Below, piece after piece: positions 19,268 through 28,834 of a stretch of 64,000 bases of DNA. The notes under the pieces are model-generated. The model was not told the origin of the DNA. It ran no database searches and saw only the letters and a program-made list of their open reading frames with translations. The position numbers were made by a program, and so were the translations under genes. The stretch is from contig NZ_CP108423.1 in NCBI RefSeq assembly GCF_035917235.1, positions 4,989,501 through 5,053,500 of the forward strand. Reading direction: 5' to 3'. This DNA comes from Streptomyces sp. NBC_01294. Its GTDB lineage: Bacteria; Actinomycetota; Actinomycetes; Streptomycetales; Streptomycetaceae. The number at the start of each line of letters is the position of its first letter. The stretch's first letter is position 1.

Positions 19268-21574
19268 GTGGCCGCGCAGAATGCCGCTGTCGACAGCACG
19301 GCGGATTCCGTCCGCGATCGGGAGATCGCGGTCGAGCAGACGCATCTCGACCGGGTGTACCGACGTCTGGAGGAGAAGATCCACGAGGCCGAATTCCTCA
19401 TGAACGACGCCGCCAAGCGCGGCCAGGTGGGGACGCCCGGCGCGCTCGCCGAGCGCGACGCGCAGGTCTTCCGGGCGGGCATCCACCTGAACCGGCTGAA
19501 CAACGAGTTCGAGGACTTCCTCTTCGGCCGCGTCGACCTGGTGCTCGGCAAGGACGGCGAGCGCGGCGCGGACGGCGCGTACACCTCCGTCGAGCCCGCC
19601 GACGACGCGATCCGCGAGGACCTCACGGCCGACATCGCCGAGACGCTGCACATCGGCCGCATCGGAGTCCTGGACTCCGACTACGCGCCGCTGGTCATCG
19701 ACTGGCGCGCCCCGGCCGCCGCGCCGTTCTACCGCTCCACGCCCAAGGAGCCCGGCCGCGTCGTGCGCCGCCGCGTCATCCGCTCCAAGGGCCGCAAGGT
19801 GCTCGGCGTCGAGGACGACCTGATGAGGCCGGAGGTCACGGCCTTCCTCGACGGCCGCGAGCTGCCCGCCATCGGCGACGGCGCGCTCATGGCCGCGCTC
19901 GGCCGCGCCCGCACGCACTCGATGCGGGACATCGTCTCCTCCATCCAGGCCGAGCAGGACCTGGTCATCCGGGCCCCCGCCGCCTCCGTCGCGGAGGTCG
20001 CCGGCGGACCGGGCACCGGCAAGACCGCCGTCGCCCTGCACCGCGCCGCCTACCTGCTCTACCAGGACCGGCGCCGCTACTCCGGCGGCATCCTGATCGT
20101 CTCCCCGACGCCGCTGCTCGTCGCGTACACCGAGGGCGTGCTCCCCTCCCTCGGCGAGGAGGGCCAGGTCGCCATCCGCGCGCTCGGCTCGCTCGTCGAC
20201 GGCGCGGAGGCCACCACCTACGACTCCCCGGCCGTCGCCCGCGTCAAGGGCTCCTCCCGGATGCTCAAGGTGCTCCGCAAGGCCGTACGGGGCGCACTGG
20301 AGCTCGGCGGCGCCCCCGATCGGCTGCGCGTGGTGGCCTTCGGCCGCCGCCAGGAGCTGGAGGCCGACGAGCTGAACCGGATCCGGCAGAACGTGCTCAG
20401 CGGCACCGCCCCGGTCAACCTGCTGCGCCCGCGCGCCCGCAAGCTGCTCCTCGACGCCCTGTACGCGAAGTCCGGCGGCGCCGGCCGGCACAGCGACCCG
20501 GAGCTGGCCGCCGAGCTGCGCTCCGCCTTCGACGAGGACATCTCCACCGAGGACGCCTTCATCGGCTTCCTGAACGCCTGGTGGCCCGAGCTGACCCCGC
20601 GCACGGTGCTCGCCGCGCTGGCCGACGAGCGCCACCTCGGCCGCTGGTCGCGCCGCGACCTGAACCCGCGCGAGACCCGCCAGCTGGCCCGCTCGCTGCG
20701 CCGGGTGGGCCCGGACGGCAAGGGTCCGCTGTCCGTGCACGACGTGGCGCTGCTCGACGAGCTCCAGCAGCTGCTGGGCGCCCCCGCGCGGCCCAGGCGG
20801 AGGCGGGAGATGGACCCGCTCGACCAGCTCAGCGGGCTGGAGGAGCTGATGCCGACCCGCGAGGAGACCCAGTGGGAGCGGGCCGAGCGGCTCGCGGCGG
20901 AGCGCACCGAGTACGCGCACGTCATCGTGGACGAGGCCCAGGACCTGACGCCGATGCAGTGGCGGATGGTGGGCCGCCGGGGCCGGCACGGCACCTGGAC
21001 GGTGGTCGGCGACCCGGCGCAGTCCTCCTGGACCGACCCGGAGGAGGCGGCCGCGGCCCGCGACGAGGCCCTGGGCAGCCGGCCGCGCCGGCGGTTCACA
21101 CTGACGGTCAACTACCGCAACCCGGCGGAGGTCGCCGAGGTCGCCTCCCGGGTGCTGCGCCTGGCGATGCCCGGCATGGAGCCGCCGACGGCGGTGCGTT
21201 CCACGGGCCTGGAGCCCCGTTTCACGGCCGCGCGGGGCGACCTGGGCACCGCGGTCCGCGAGGAGACCCGGCGGCTGCTGGAGCAGGTGGACGGCACCGT
21301 CGGCGTGGTCGTGGCCATGGACCGGCGCGAGCAGGCCGCGGGCTGGCTCGCCGACCTGGGCGAGCGGGCGGTGGCGCTGGGCAGCCTGGAGGCCAAGGGC
21401 CTGGAGTACGACGCCACGGTGGTCGTCTCCCCGGCGGAGATCGCGGACGAGTCCCCGGCGGGCCTGCGGGTGCTGTACGTGGCGCTGACGCGTGCGACGC
21501 AGCAGCTGACGGTGGTCTCGTCCGACCGGGACAAGCCCGACGCGGACGGGGTGGCGGAGCTGCTGCTTCCGTAG
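19268..21574 (+). CDS. HelD-like UvrD/Rep-family helicase
   Basis: 768-residue superfamily 1 helicase of the HelD group, which binds RNA polymerase and recycles stalled complexes in Gram-positive bacteria. An N-terminal helical arm (DREIAVEQTHLDRVYRRLEEKIHEAE) leads to a 1A domain with Walker A GGPGTGKTAVALHRA. Walker B is DEAQDLTPMQW, and the conserved 2A motifs NYRNPAEVAE and LYVALTRATQQL are near the C-terminus. GTG 19268 has AGAAGGGGG upstream; the long upstream frame overlaps the CGNR gene and is a shadow. Corresponds to SCO2952 in remembered synteny. Confidence 0.9.
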   Translation: MAAQNAAVDSTADSVRDREIAVEQTHLDRVYRRLEEKIHEAEFLMNDAAKRGQVGTPGALAERDAQVFRAGIHLNRLNNEFEDFLFGRVDLVLGKDGERGADGAYTSVEPADDAIREDLTADIAETLHIGRIGVLDSDYAPLVIDWRAPAAAPFYRSTPKEPGRVVRRRVIRSKGRKVLGVEDDLMRPEVTAFLDGRELPAIGDGALMAALGRARTHSMRDIVSSIQAEQDLVIRAPAASVAEVAGGPGTGKTAVALHRAAYLLYQDRRRYSGGILIVSPTPLLVAYTEGVLPSLGEEGQVAIRALGSLVDGAEATTYDSPAVARVKGSSRMLKVLRKAVRGALELGGAPDRLRVVAFGRRQELEADELNRIRQNVLSGTAPVNLLRPRARKLLLDALYAKSGGAGRHSDPELAAELRSAFDEDISTEDAFIGFLNAWWPELTPRTVLAALADERHLGRWSRRDLNPRETRQLARSLRRVGPDGKGPLSVHDVALLDELQQLLGAPARPRRRREMDPLDQLSGLEELMPTREETQWERAERLAAERTEYAHVIVDEAQDLTPMQWRMVGRRGRHGTWTVVGDPAQSSWTDPEEAAAARDEALGSRPRRRFTLTVNYRNPAEVAEVASRVLRLAMPGMEPPTAVRSTGLEPRFTAARGDLGTAVREETRRLLEQVDGTVGVVVAMDRREQAAGWLADLGERAVALGSLEAKGLEYDATVVVSPAEIADESPAGLRVLYVALTRATQQLTVVSSDRDKPDADGVAELLLP

Positions 21575-21739
21575 CGGGGACGGCCCGGGCCGGCGGTCCG
21601 GGACCCGGGTCCCGCCCTCGAGACCCGGGTCCCGCCCTGCTCGGGGCCGCGTACGGCCGTATGGTCCGCGGCCGGGAGCGTGGTGTGACGAACCGGCTGC
21701 GAGCAGGGGGATCACATTCCGGGATCCTTTGTTAGCCTG

Positions 21740-21889
21740 GGTACGGCACCGACTCGATCCAAGCCCCCGGGCCCAACCTTCGTCGCTTAGAGCGACCACT
21801 TGCCGCGAGGCGAGCATGGCGGGTCGGTGTCATCAACGTGTGAATCACCAGGTCCGCGCCCTCCACCAGTGGAGGGCGCGGACCTGTTT
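21740..21889 (+). ncRNA. Candidate small RNA ended by an intrinsic terminator
   Basis: A region with two small hairpins (TCGCT-TAG-AGCGA near 21,783; CTTGCC/GGCGAG just after) but no good reading frame runs into a very strong intrinsic terminator: a 16-bp stem (21,850-21,865 with 21,870-21,885) followed by GTTTT. It cannot terminate helD usefully, being 280 bp downstream, and a TTAGCCT -10-like element lies near 21,733. I vaguely recall a small RNA reported at the same locus in S. coelicolor, but cannot verify it. Confidence 0.45.
21850..21889 (+). terminator. Strong intrinsic terminator
   Basis: 16-bp near-perfect stem AGGTCCGCGCCCTCCA / TGGAGGGCGCGGACCT, 4-base loop, then TGTTTTG. T-runs this clear are uncommon in Streptomyces. 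Confidence 0.9.
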
Positions 21890-22075
21890 TGTATGGACCC
21901 ACCATTCCGAACACCCCTGCTATCTCGTATGGTGGAAGAGTCTTTCCGGAATTTGTAGCTGGTTACCTTGTACCGGCCGGTAGGTGGGACGATCGGACAA
22001 CAGGTCCTGCCACACCTGCTGTGGAGCGGGGCCCTGTGTGTTAAGCGAACCAGGGACAGAAGAGGAAACACGGCC

Positions 22076-23479
22076 ATGGCAACGGCGCCCAGCGTCTCGT
22101 ATTCGATGACGGTCCGTCTGGAAGTGCCCGCGAGCGGAACCGCGGTCTCCCAGCTCACCACCGCCGTGGAGTCCTCCGGCGGCTCGGTCACCGGCCTCGA
22201 CGTGACCGCTTCCGGCCACGAGAAGCTCCGGATCGACGTCACCATCGCCGCCACCTCCACCGCCCACGCCGACGAGATCGTCGAGAAGCTGCGCGGGATC
22301 GAGGGCGTCAGCCTCGGCAAGGTCTCCGACCGCACCTTCCTGATGCACCTCGGCGGCAAGATCGAGATGGCGTCCAAGCACCCCATCCGCAACCGTGACG
22401 ACCTCTCGATGATCTACACCCCGGGCGTGGCCCGCGTGTGCATGGCCATCGCCGAGAACCCCGAGGACGCGCGCCGCCTCACCATCAAGCGCAACTCCGT
22501 CGCAGTCGTGACGGACGGCTCCGCCGTGCTGGGCCTCGGCAACATCGGCCCCATGGCCGCACTGCCCGTCATGGAGGGCAAGGCCGCCCTCTTCAAGCGC
22601 TTCGCCGGCATCGACGCCTGGCCGATCTGCCTCGACACCCAGGATTCCGACGAGATCGTCGCCATCGTCAAGGCCATCGCCCCGGGCTTCGCCGGCATCA
22701 ACCTGGAGGACATCTCCGCGCCGCGCTGCTTCGAGATCGAGGCCCGGCTGCGCGAGGCCCTCGACATCCCCGTCTTCCACGACGACCAGCACGGCACCGC
22801 GATCGTCGTGCTCGCGGCCCTCACCAACGCACTTCGCGTGGTGGGCAAGGCAGTTGGCGACGTCAAGGTCGTCATGTCGGGCGCCGGCGCGGCCGGCACC
22901 GCCATCCTCAAGCTGCTCCTCGCGGCGGGCGTCAAGAACGCGGTGAGCGCCGACATCCACGGTGTCGTGCACGCGGGCCGCCCCGACCTCGTCGACGCGG
23001 CCTCGGACTCCCCGCTGCGCTGGATCGCCGACAACACCAACCCCGAGGGCTACACGGGCACGCTGAAGGAGGCCGTGGTCGGCGCCGACGTCTTCATCGG
23101 CGTCTCGGCCCCGAACGTGCTGTCCGGCGAGGACGTCGCCGCCATGGCGGAGGGTGCGATCGTGTTCGCGCTCGCGAACCCGGACCCCGAGGTGGACCCG
23201 GCCATCGCCCGCCAGACCGCCGCCGTCGTCGCCACCGGCCGCTCCGACTTCCCGAACCAGATCAACAACGTGCTGGTCTTCCCGGGCGTCTTCCGCGGCC
23301 TGCTGGACGCCCAGTCCCGCACGGTGAACACCGACATGATGCTGGCCGCCGCGAGCGCGCTGGCGGACGTCGTCGGCGAGGACGAGCTGAACGCGAACTA
23401 CATCATCCCGTCGGTGTTCAACGACAAGGTCGCCGGCGCGGTCGCGGGCGCCGTCCGCAAGGCCGCCTCCGCCGGCTGA
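22076..23479 (+). CDS. NAD(P)-dependent malic enzyme with N-terminal ACT domain
   Basis: 467-residue oxidative decarboxylase converting malate to pyruvate and CO2. An ACT-like regulatory domain (about residues 1-85, VSYSMTVRLEVPASG ...) precedes the catalytic domains: IYTPGVARVCMAIAE, KRNSVAVVTDGSAVLGLGNIGP, the metal site FHDDQHGTA, and the Rossmann motif GAGAAGTA. ATG 22076 has AGAGGAA upstream. It corresponds to the SCO2951 type. The ACT domain suggests allosteric control. Confidence 0.94.
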   Translation: MATAPSVSYSMTVRLEVPASGTAVSQLTTAVESSGGSVTGLDVTASGHEKLRIDVTIAATSTAHADEIVEKLRGIEGVSLGKVSDRTFLMHLGGKIEMASKHPIRNRDDLSMIYTPGVARVCMAIAENPEDARRLTIKRNSVAVVTDGSAVLGLGNIGPMAALPVMEGKAALFKRFAGIDAWPICLDTQDSDEIVAIVKAIAPGFAGINLEDISAPRCFEIEARLREALDIPVFHDDQHGTAIVVLAALTNALRVVGKAVGDVKVVMSGAGAAGTAILKLLLAAGVKNAVSADIHGVVHAGRPDLVDAASDSPLRWIADNTNPEGYTGTLKEAVVGADVFIGVSAPNVLSGEDVAAMAEGAIVFALANPDPEVDPAIARQTAAVVATGRSDFPNQINNVLVFPGVFRGLLDAQSRTVNTDMMLAAASALADVVGEDELNANYIIPSVFNDKVAGAVAGAVRKAASAG

Positions 23480-23829
23480 GGGCGCCGGGGGCCGTCTGTG
23501 ACGGCCCTCACGGCCTGCTCGTACCGGCGCGTCGCGAGATGCGGCCCCGGCGGGGCGCCTCTAGGGTTGCGGGGATGCCCGCGTCGTCCGCGGTCCGCAT
23601 CGGCGTGCGAGCGAGGGCGTGGACGGAGTGTCACCGCGGGGTGACTGTGGCGCTTTTCGTGTGACCCCGGCGGGTGCCGGATTGGCTTTCCCGCCGCTGG
23701 TGGGGGCAGGATGCGTAACCGGGCGAGAGGGTCTGACGTTCAGACCCGGGTCCGGGGACTGTCCTAGGGCCCTGGCAGCATCGGCTTCGATCTCACGCCT
23801 CTAAGGCAAGTTGAACACGGGAGTACAAC
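23480..23829. other. 350-bp region upstream of hup
   Basis: No convincing gene. A CCTAGGGCC element near 23,763-23,771, about 60 bp before the hup start, could overlap its -10. A 29-codon ATG frame (about 23,575) is possible but has only a weak GCGGGG upstream. Confidence 0.4.
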
Positions 23830-24111
23830 ATGAACCGCAGTGAGCTGGTGGCCGCTCTGTCCGAGCGCGCCGAGGTGACCCGCAAGGACGCCGACGCCGT
23901 TCTGGCCGCGCTCGCCGAGACCGTCGGCGAGATTGTCGCCAAGGGCGACGAGAAGGTCACCATCCCCGGCTTCCTGACCTTCGAGCGCACCCACCGTGCC
24001 GCTCGCACCGCGCGCAACCCGCAGACCGGCGACCCCATCCAGATCCCGGCCGGCTACAGCGTGAAGGTCTCCGCGGGCTCCAAGCTCAAGGAAGCCGCCA
24101 AGGGCAAGTAG
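23830..24111 (+). CDS. hupA: HU-family nucleoid DNA-binding protein
   Basis: 93-residue HU, a homodimer that bends DNA and compacts the nucleoid. It has the DNA-binding arm signature (GFLTFERTHRAARTARNPQTGDPIQIPA) and no Lys/Ala-rich tail, so it is the short vegetative HU type (HupA) and not the extended HupS. GGGAG lies upstream of the ATG. It has a long upstream region and two hairpins downstream, so it is probably monocistronic. Confidence 0.96.
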   Translation: MNRSELVAALSERAEVTRKDADAVLAALAETVGEIVAKGDEKVTIPGFLTFERTHRAARTARNPQTGDPIQIPAGYSVKVSAGSKLKEAAKGK

Positions 24112-24427
24112 TCCTGCCCCCGGCGCCGAAGGCCGCACAGGCCTTTGGAACGGCATGCACGGCAGAAGTGCCGCAGTGATACGTAGTACGGCGAAGGGCG
24201 GCCACCCCGGGCGGGGCGGCCGCCCTTCGGCCTGTCCGGGCCCGGGCGTGACCGGCGGGCCCTGCACGGCCCCGTGAGGCCCCGTCAGGGCGCGTCGGGC
24301 CCCCGGGTGACCCCCGCCCCCGCGCCGGGCCACGGAAAAGCCCCCCGGGCCCCTTGCGGGGCCCGGGGGGCTTTCGTCCGTACTGCCGTACTGCCGTGCT
24401 TCCCGACGGCCGCACGGACAGGCGGAC
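24112..24427. terminator. Gap with two hairpin terminators between hup and murA
   Basis: No gene. Hairpin 1 at 24,193-24,228 (GAAGGGCGGCC / GGCCGCCCTTC type) ends hup. Hairpin 2 at 24,338-24,373 has a stem AAAGCCCCCCGGGCCCC over a TTGC loop and serves the convergent murA. Confidence 0.85.
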
Positions 24428-25768
24428 TCAGACGAGGTCGCCGCCCGGGAGCTCGACCTTCGCGCCGAGCTCGACGAGCTTCTCCATGAAGTTCTCGTAG
24501 CCGCGGTTGATGAGGTCGATGCCGTGGACGCGCGAGGTGCCCTCGGCGGCCAGCGCCGCGATCAGGTACGAGAATCCGCCGCGCAGGTCCGGGATGACCA
24601 GGTCGGCGCCCTGCAGCTTGGTGGGGCCGGAGACGACCGCCGAGTGCAGGAAGTTGCGCTGGCCGAAGCGGCAGGCCGAGCCGCCCAGGCACTCGCGGTA
24701 CAGCTGGATGTGAGCACCCATCTGATTGAGCGCCGAGGTGAAGCCGAGCCGGGACTCGTAGACCGTCTCGTGGACGATCGAGAGGCCGGAGGCCTGCGTC
24801 AGGGCCACGACCAGCGGCTGCTGCCAGTCGGTCTGGAAACCGGGGTGGACGTCGGTCTCCAGCGCGATGGCCTTGAGCGGGCCGCCCGGGTGCCAGAAGC
24901 GGATGCCGTCGTCGTCGATCTCGAACGCCCCGCCGACCCGGCGGAAGGTGTTCAGGAAGGTCATCATCGAACGCTGCTGGGCGCCGCGCACGTAGATGTT
25001 GCCGCCGGTGGCCAGCGCCGCGGAAGCCCAGGAGGCGGCCTCCAGGCGGTCCGGGAGGGCCTTGTGGTTGTAGCCGCCGAGGCGGTCGACGCCCGTGATC
25101 CGGATGGTCCGGTCGGTGTCGACGGAGATGATCGCGCCCATCTTCTGCAGGACGCAGATGAGGTCCTCGATCTCCGGCTCCACCGCGGCGTTGCTGAGCT
25201 CGGTGACGCCCTCGGCCAGGACGGCCGTCAGCAGCACCTGCTCGGTCGAGCCGACCGACGGGTAGGGCAGGCGGATCTTGCAGCCGCGCAGCCGCTGGGG
25301 GGCCTCGAGGTACTGGCCGCCTTCGCGCTTCTCGATGGTCGCGCCGAACTGGCGGAGCACGTCGAAGTGGAAGTCGATCGGCCGGCCGCCGATGTCGCAG
25401 CCGCCGAGGCCGGGGATGAAGGCGTGGCCGAGGCGGTGCAGCAGGGGGCCGCAGAACAGGATCGGGATGCGCGACGAGCCCGCGTGGGCGTCGATGTCGG
25501 CGACGTTCGCGCTCTCGACGTGGGTGGGGTCGAGCACGAGCTCGCCCGGCTCCTCGCCGGGACGGACCGTCACCCCGTGGAGCTGGAGCAGCCCGCGTAC
25601 GACACGCACGTCACGGATGTCGGGAACGTTGCGCAGCCGGCTGGGTTCGCTGCCGAGCAGAGCGGCGACCATGGCCTTGGGCACGAGGTTCTTCGCACCG
25701 CGGACACGGATCTCGCCCTCAAGCGGGGTACCGCCGTGGACAAGCAGGACATCGTCTGTGCCGGTCAT
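24428..25768 (-). CDS. murA: UDP-N-acetylglucosamine 1-carboxyvinyltransferase
   Basis: 446-residue MurA, first committed step of peptidoglycan synthesis (enolpyruvyl transfer from PEP to UDP-GlcNAc). Lys-Asn of the substrate site is in GAKNLVPKAM; the reactive Cys124 is in GGCDIGGRPIDFHF, so it should be fosfomycin-sensitive at this position. ATG 25768 (MTGTDDVLLVHGG) is preferred over a 20-codon upstream extension by family alignment, although its ribosome binding site is weak. Convergent with hup. Confidence 0.94.
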   Translation of the reverse strand: MTGTDDVLLVHGGTPLEGEIRVRGAKNLVPKAMVAALLGSEPSRLRNVPDIRDVRVVRGLLQLHGVTVRPGEEPGELVLDPTHVESANVADIDAHAGSSRIPILFCGPLLHRLGHAFIPGLGGCDIGGRPIDFHFDVLRQFGATIEKREGGQYLEAPQRLRGCKIRLPYPSVGSTEQVLLTAVLAEGVTELSNAAVEPEIEDLICVLQKMGAIISVDTDRTIRITGVDRLGGYNHKALPDRLEAASWASAALATGGNIYVRGAQQRSMMTFLNTFRRVGGAFEIDDDGIRFWHPGGPLKAIALETDVHPGFQTDWQQPLVVALTQASGLSIVHETVYESRLGFTSALNQMGAHIQLYRECLGGSACRFGQRNFLHSAVVSGPTKLQGADLVIPDLRGGFSYLIAALAAEGTSRVHGIDLINRGYENFMEKLVELGAKVELPGGDLV

Positions 25769-26031
25769 GAATCTCGCGTTCCGGAGAGGGGTGGGCAGGG
25801 GGCCAGGGAAAAGGGTAAGGGCCACCACCCCCTTGTTCGTAAGGCCGACGTGGCCGTAGGACTGTCATGAATTCGGCACAACACCCTCCGTACCCACCAC
25901 ATGGCGGAGTGTTGCGTTCCGGCTGCTCCGTCCGCGCGCGCTCCTCGCTGCTGCCGTGCGCCCTGAGCTGCGCGAGATCCGATCTCCCCGCCCGCTCCCC
26001 GCAAAAGGCGAATGTGCGGGATCATGGCGGC
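25769..26031. promoter_or_regulatory. Divergent murA / yqgE promoter region
   Basis: 263 bp between divergent genes. No conserved element stands out. An in-frame upstream ATG at 25,867 for yqgE exists but lacks family support. Confidence 0.4.
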
Positions 26032-26592
26032 ATGACCGAGGTGTCCTCCCTCACAGGGCGGCTGCTCGTGGCCACCCCCACCCTCGCGGACCCGAATTTC
26101 GACCGCGCGGTGGTGCTGCTGCTCGACCACGACGAGCAGGGCTCCCTCGGCGTGGTCCTCAACAGACCGACCCCCGTGGGCGTCGGCGACGTCCTGCTGC
26201 CCTGGGCGCCCCTGGCCGGCGCCCCGGGCGTGGTCTTCCAGGGCGGGCCCGTGGCCCTGGACTCGGCGCTGGGACTGGCCGTCATCCCGGGCGAGGAGGG
26301 TCCGCTCGGCTGGCGGCGGGTGCACGGGGCGATCGGGCTGGTCGACCTGGAGGCGCCGCCGGAGCTGCTGGCCGCGGCCCTGGGGGCGTTGCGCATCTTC
26401 GCCGGCTACTCGGGCTGGGGCCCGGGCCAGCTGGAGGAGGAGCTGGGCGAGGGGGCCTGGTACGTCGTGGAGTCCGAGCCCGGGGACGTGTCCTTCCCGG
26501 ACCCGGAGCGGCTGTGGCGGGCGGTCCTGCGCCGTCAGCGCAACGAGCTCGCGATGGTCGCCACCTATCCGGACGACCCGTCGCTCAACTGA
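26032..26592 (+). CDS. YqgE/AlgH family protein (DUF179)
   Basis: 186-residue YqgE/AlgH protein. Recognised by LTGRLLVATPTLADPNFDRAVVLLLDHDEQGSLGVVLNRP and FAGYSGWGPGQLEEEL. Soluble, function not established. ATG 26032 was chosen by alignment. Followed after 29 bp by the DUF3039 gene. Confidence 0.92.
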   Translation: MTEVSSLTGRLLVATPTLADPNFDRAVVLLLDHDEQGSLGVVLNRPTPVGVGDVLLPWAPLAGAPGVVFQGGPVALDSALGLAVIPGEEGPLGWRRVHGAIGLVDLEAPPELLAAALGALRIFAGYSGWGPGQLEEELGEGAWYVVESEPGDVSFPDPERLWRAVLRRQRNELAMVATYPDDPSLN

Positions 26593-26621
26593 CGGGCGCG
26601 CGGTTAAGTACCCTGGGTGCC

Positions 26622-26909
26622 ATGAGCACTCTTGAGCCCGAGCGCGGGACTGGCACGGGGACCCTCGTAGAGCCGACGCCGCAGGTGTCGCACGGTGACG
26701 GCGACCACGAGCGCTTCGCCCACTACGTCCAGAAGGACAAGATCATGGCGAGCGCGCTCGACGGGACCCCCGTCGTCGCGCTCTGCGGCAAGGTCTGGGT
26801 ACCGGGCCGGGACCCGAAGAAGTACCCGGTCTGCCCCATGTGCAAGGAGATCTACGAGTCCATGGGCCCCGGCGGGGACAAGGACAAGGGCGGCGGCAAG
26901 GACAAGTAG
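26622..26909 (+). CDS. DUF3039 zinc-binding protein
   Basis: 95-residue actinobacterial protein of unknown function. Cys residues in VVALCGKVWVPGRDPKKYPVCPMCKEIYE make a zinc-ribbon-like C...CPMC site with nearby His; the C-terminus is a Lys/Gly/Asp tail. Conserved next to yqgE in Streptomyces. Confidence 0.88.
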   Translation: MSTLEPERGTGTGTLVEPTPQVSHGDGDHERFAHYVQKDKIMASALDGTPVVALCGKVWVPGRDPKKYPVCPMCKEIYESMGPGGDKDKGGGKDK

Positions 26910-26942
26910 TCCGCCCCGAGGTCCTCGCCCTTCCGCGGGACC

Positions 26943-26979
26943 AAGGCCCCCGGTGCGCTTCGGTGCGTCCGGGGGCCTT
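26943..26979 (+). terminator. Hairpin terminator after DUF3039 gene
   Basis: Stem AAGGCCCCCGG / CCGGGGGCCTT around a 15-base GC-rich centre. Confidence 0.8.
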
Positions 26980-27092
26980 TGCCGTGCCCACGGGCCTTTT
27001 CCGTGCCCGTGGGCCGCGTTAGGGTCGGCGGCGACGAGCACTCTGCGCAGCGGCCGTTGCGCACAGTGCAACGCGCTGCGAAGGGCTGACGC

Positions 27093-28730
27093 ATGGACCT
27101 GATCCCCGCACCCCGGGTCGTCCTCCTCGACGAGGACGGGCGCCGCTTCGCGTGCGGACCCGAGCCGGTCCTCGACGCCGGGCCGGGCACCGGTTCCGTT
27201 GCCCGCTGGCTGCGGCGGGAGCTGGGGGCGGCCACCGGCTGGGAACTGCCTGCCGCAGGGGCCGGCGTGGTCGCCGAGCTGCGGCTGTCCATCGACCCGG
27301 ACGTCGCGGGGGACCGGGGGCCGGAGTCGTACCGCATCGACATCGGCCCGGACGGCGCGGAGCTGACGGGGGCGACGGCCGCCGGGCTGTTCTGGGGCGC
27401 TCAGACGCTGCGTCAACTGCTGGGGCCCGACGCGTACCGGAAGGCGCCGCTGCCCGGCCGCACGTGGAGCCTGCCGTACGTGACCGTCGCGGACGGTCCG
27501 CGGTTCGGCTGGCGCGGGATCATGCTGGACGTGGCCCGGCACTTCATGCCCAAGGACGGGGTGCTGCGGTACATCGACCTGCTCGCCGCGCACAAGCTCA
27601 ACGTGCTGCACCTGCATCTGACCGACGACCAGGGCTGGCGGGTCGAGATCAAGCGCCACCCGCGCCTCACCGAGGTCGGCGCGTGGCGGGCGCGCAGCCG
27701 GTGGGGGCACCGGGCCTCGCCGCTGTGGAACGAGACCCCGCACGGCGGCTTCTACACGCAGGACGACATCCGCGAGATCGTCGCGTACGCCGCCGAACGG
27801 CACGTCCGGGTGGTCCCGGAGATCGACGTACCGGGGCACTCGCAGGCCGCGATCGCCGCGTACCCGGAGCTGGGGAACGCGGACGTCGTCGACACCGCGG
27901 CGCTGGGGGTGTGGGACGACTGGGGGATCAGCGAGAACGTGCTCGCCCCGACCGAGGCCGTGCTGCGCTTCTACGAGGGGGTCTTCGAGGAGCTGCTGGA
28001 GCTGTTCCCTGCGGAGGTCTCCCCCTTCGTGCACGTGGGCGGGGACGAATGCCCCAAGACGCAGTGGCGGGCCTCGGCCGCCGCGCAGGAGCAGATCCGC
28101 GCGCTGGGGGTGGACGGTGAGGACGGTCTGCAGTCCTGGTTCGTCCGGCACTTCGACGGCTGGCTCGCCGAGCGAGGCCGCCGCCTGATCGGGTGGGACG
28201 AGATCCTGGAGGGCGGGCTCGCGCCGGGGGCGGCCGTGTCGTCGTGGCGCGGCTACGCGGGCGGGATCGCCGCCGCCGAGGCCGGGCACGACGTGGTCAT
28301 GTGCCCCGAGCAGCAGGTGTACCTGGACCACCGTCAGGCGGCCGGGGACGAGCCGATGCCCATCGGGTACGTGCGCTCCCTGGAGGACGTCTACCGCTTC
28401 GAGCCCGTGCCGCCGAAACTGTCGCCGGAGGCGGCCGCCCACGTGCTGGGCGCGCAGGCCAACGTGTGGACCGAGGCGATGGAGAACCAGGACCGGGTCG
28501 ACTACCAGGTGTTCCCGCGGCTGGCGGCCTTCGCCGAGGTGGTCTGGTCGTGGCAGCCCGCCCCGGAGGAGCGCGACTTCGCCTGGTTCGAGGGCCGGAT
28601 GGCCGCGGCGCACTACGCGCGGCTGGACGCGCTCGGGGTCGCCTACCGGCCACCGGGCGGTCCGCTGCCGTGGCAGCGGCGGCCCGGGGTCCTCGGCCGC
28701 CCGATCGAGGGCGCGCCCCCGATCGTGTGA
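27093..28730 (+). CDS. GH20 beta-N-acetylhexosaminidase
   Basis: 545-residue glycoside hydrolase family 20 enzyme, releasing terminal GlcNAc from chitin or peptidoglycan-derived oligomers by substrate-assisted catalysis. The N-terminal Glyco_hydro_20b domain (about 1-125) precedes the TIM barrel that begins PRFGWRGIMLDVARHF. The catalytic Asp318-Glu319 pair is in HVGGDECPKTQW. No signal peptide is visible, so it is probably cytoplasmic. Monocistronic. Confidence 0.93.
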   Translation: MDLIPAPRVVLLDEDGRRFACGPEPVLDAGPGTGSVARWLRRELGAATGWELPAAGAGVVAELRLSIDPDVAGDRGPESYRIDIGPDGAELTGATAAGLFWGAQTLRQLLGPDAYRKAPLPGRTWSLPYVTVADGPRFGWRGIMLDVARHFMPKDGVLRYIDLLAAHKLNVLHLHLTDDQGWRVEIKRHPRLTEVGAWRARSRWGHRASPLWNETPHGGFYTQDDIREIVAYAAERHVRVVPEIDVPGHSQAAIAAYPELGNADVVDTAALGVWDDWGISENVLAPTEAVLRFYEGVFEELLELFPAEVSPFVHVGGDECPKTQWRASAAAQEQIRALGVDGEDGLQSWFVRHFDGWLAERGRRLIGWDEILEGGLAPGAAVSSWRGYAGGIAAAEAGHDVVMCPEQQVYLDHRQAAGDEPMPIGYVRSLEDVYRFEPVPPKLSPEAAAHVLGAQANVWTEAMENQDRVDYQVFPRLAAFAEVVWSWQPAPEERDFAWFEGRMAAAHYARLDALGVAYRPPGGPLPWQRRPGVLGRPIEGAPPIV

Positions 28731-28834
28731 CACGGGGGCGGGGGCGCGCACCGGAACCGAAAGGGAACGGGAGTGGAACTCTGGCTCGATTCACCCCTAT
28801 ACAGGGAAAAACGGGCGATCGGGGAGGAGCGGCG

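Larger units (their letters stand above)
21575..22075. other. 500-bp intergenic region with repeats, candidate sRNA and promoter
   Basis: Contains two direct copies of GACCCGGGTCCCGCCCT (about 21,603 and 21,622), a candidate small RNA (listed separately), and the promoter region of malic enzyme. A 12-bp palindrome TACCGGCCGGTA (21,971-21,982) about 95 bp before the malic enzyme start could be an operator. No protein-coding gene is convincing. Confidence 0.5.

Noticed and set aside
19160..21817. 885-codon minus-strand frame opposite the HelD-like helicase
   Set aside because: Antisense of a gene with intact helicase motifs; no ribosome binding site and no recognisable protein.
23575..23664. 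Possible 29-codon ORF upstream of hup
   Set aside because: Weak ribosome binding site, no family, lies in a promoter-type region.
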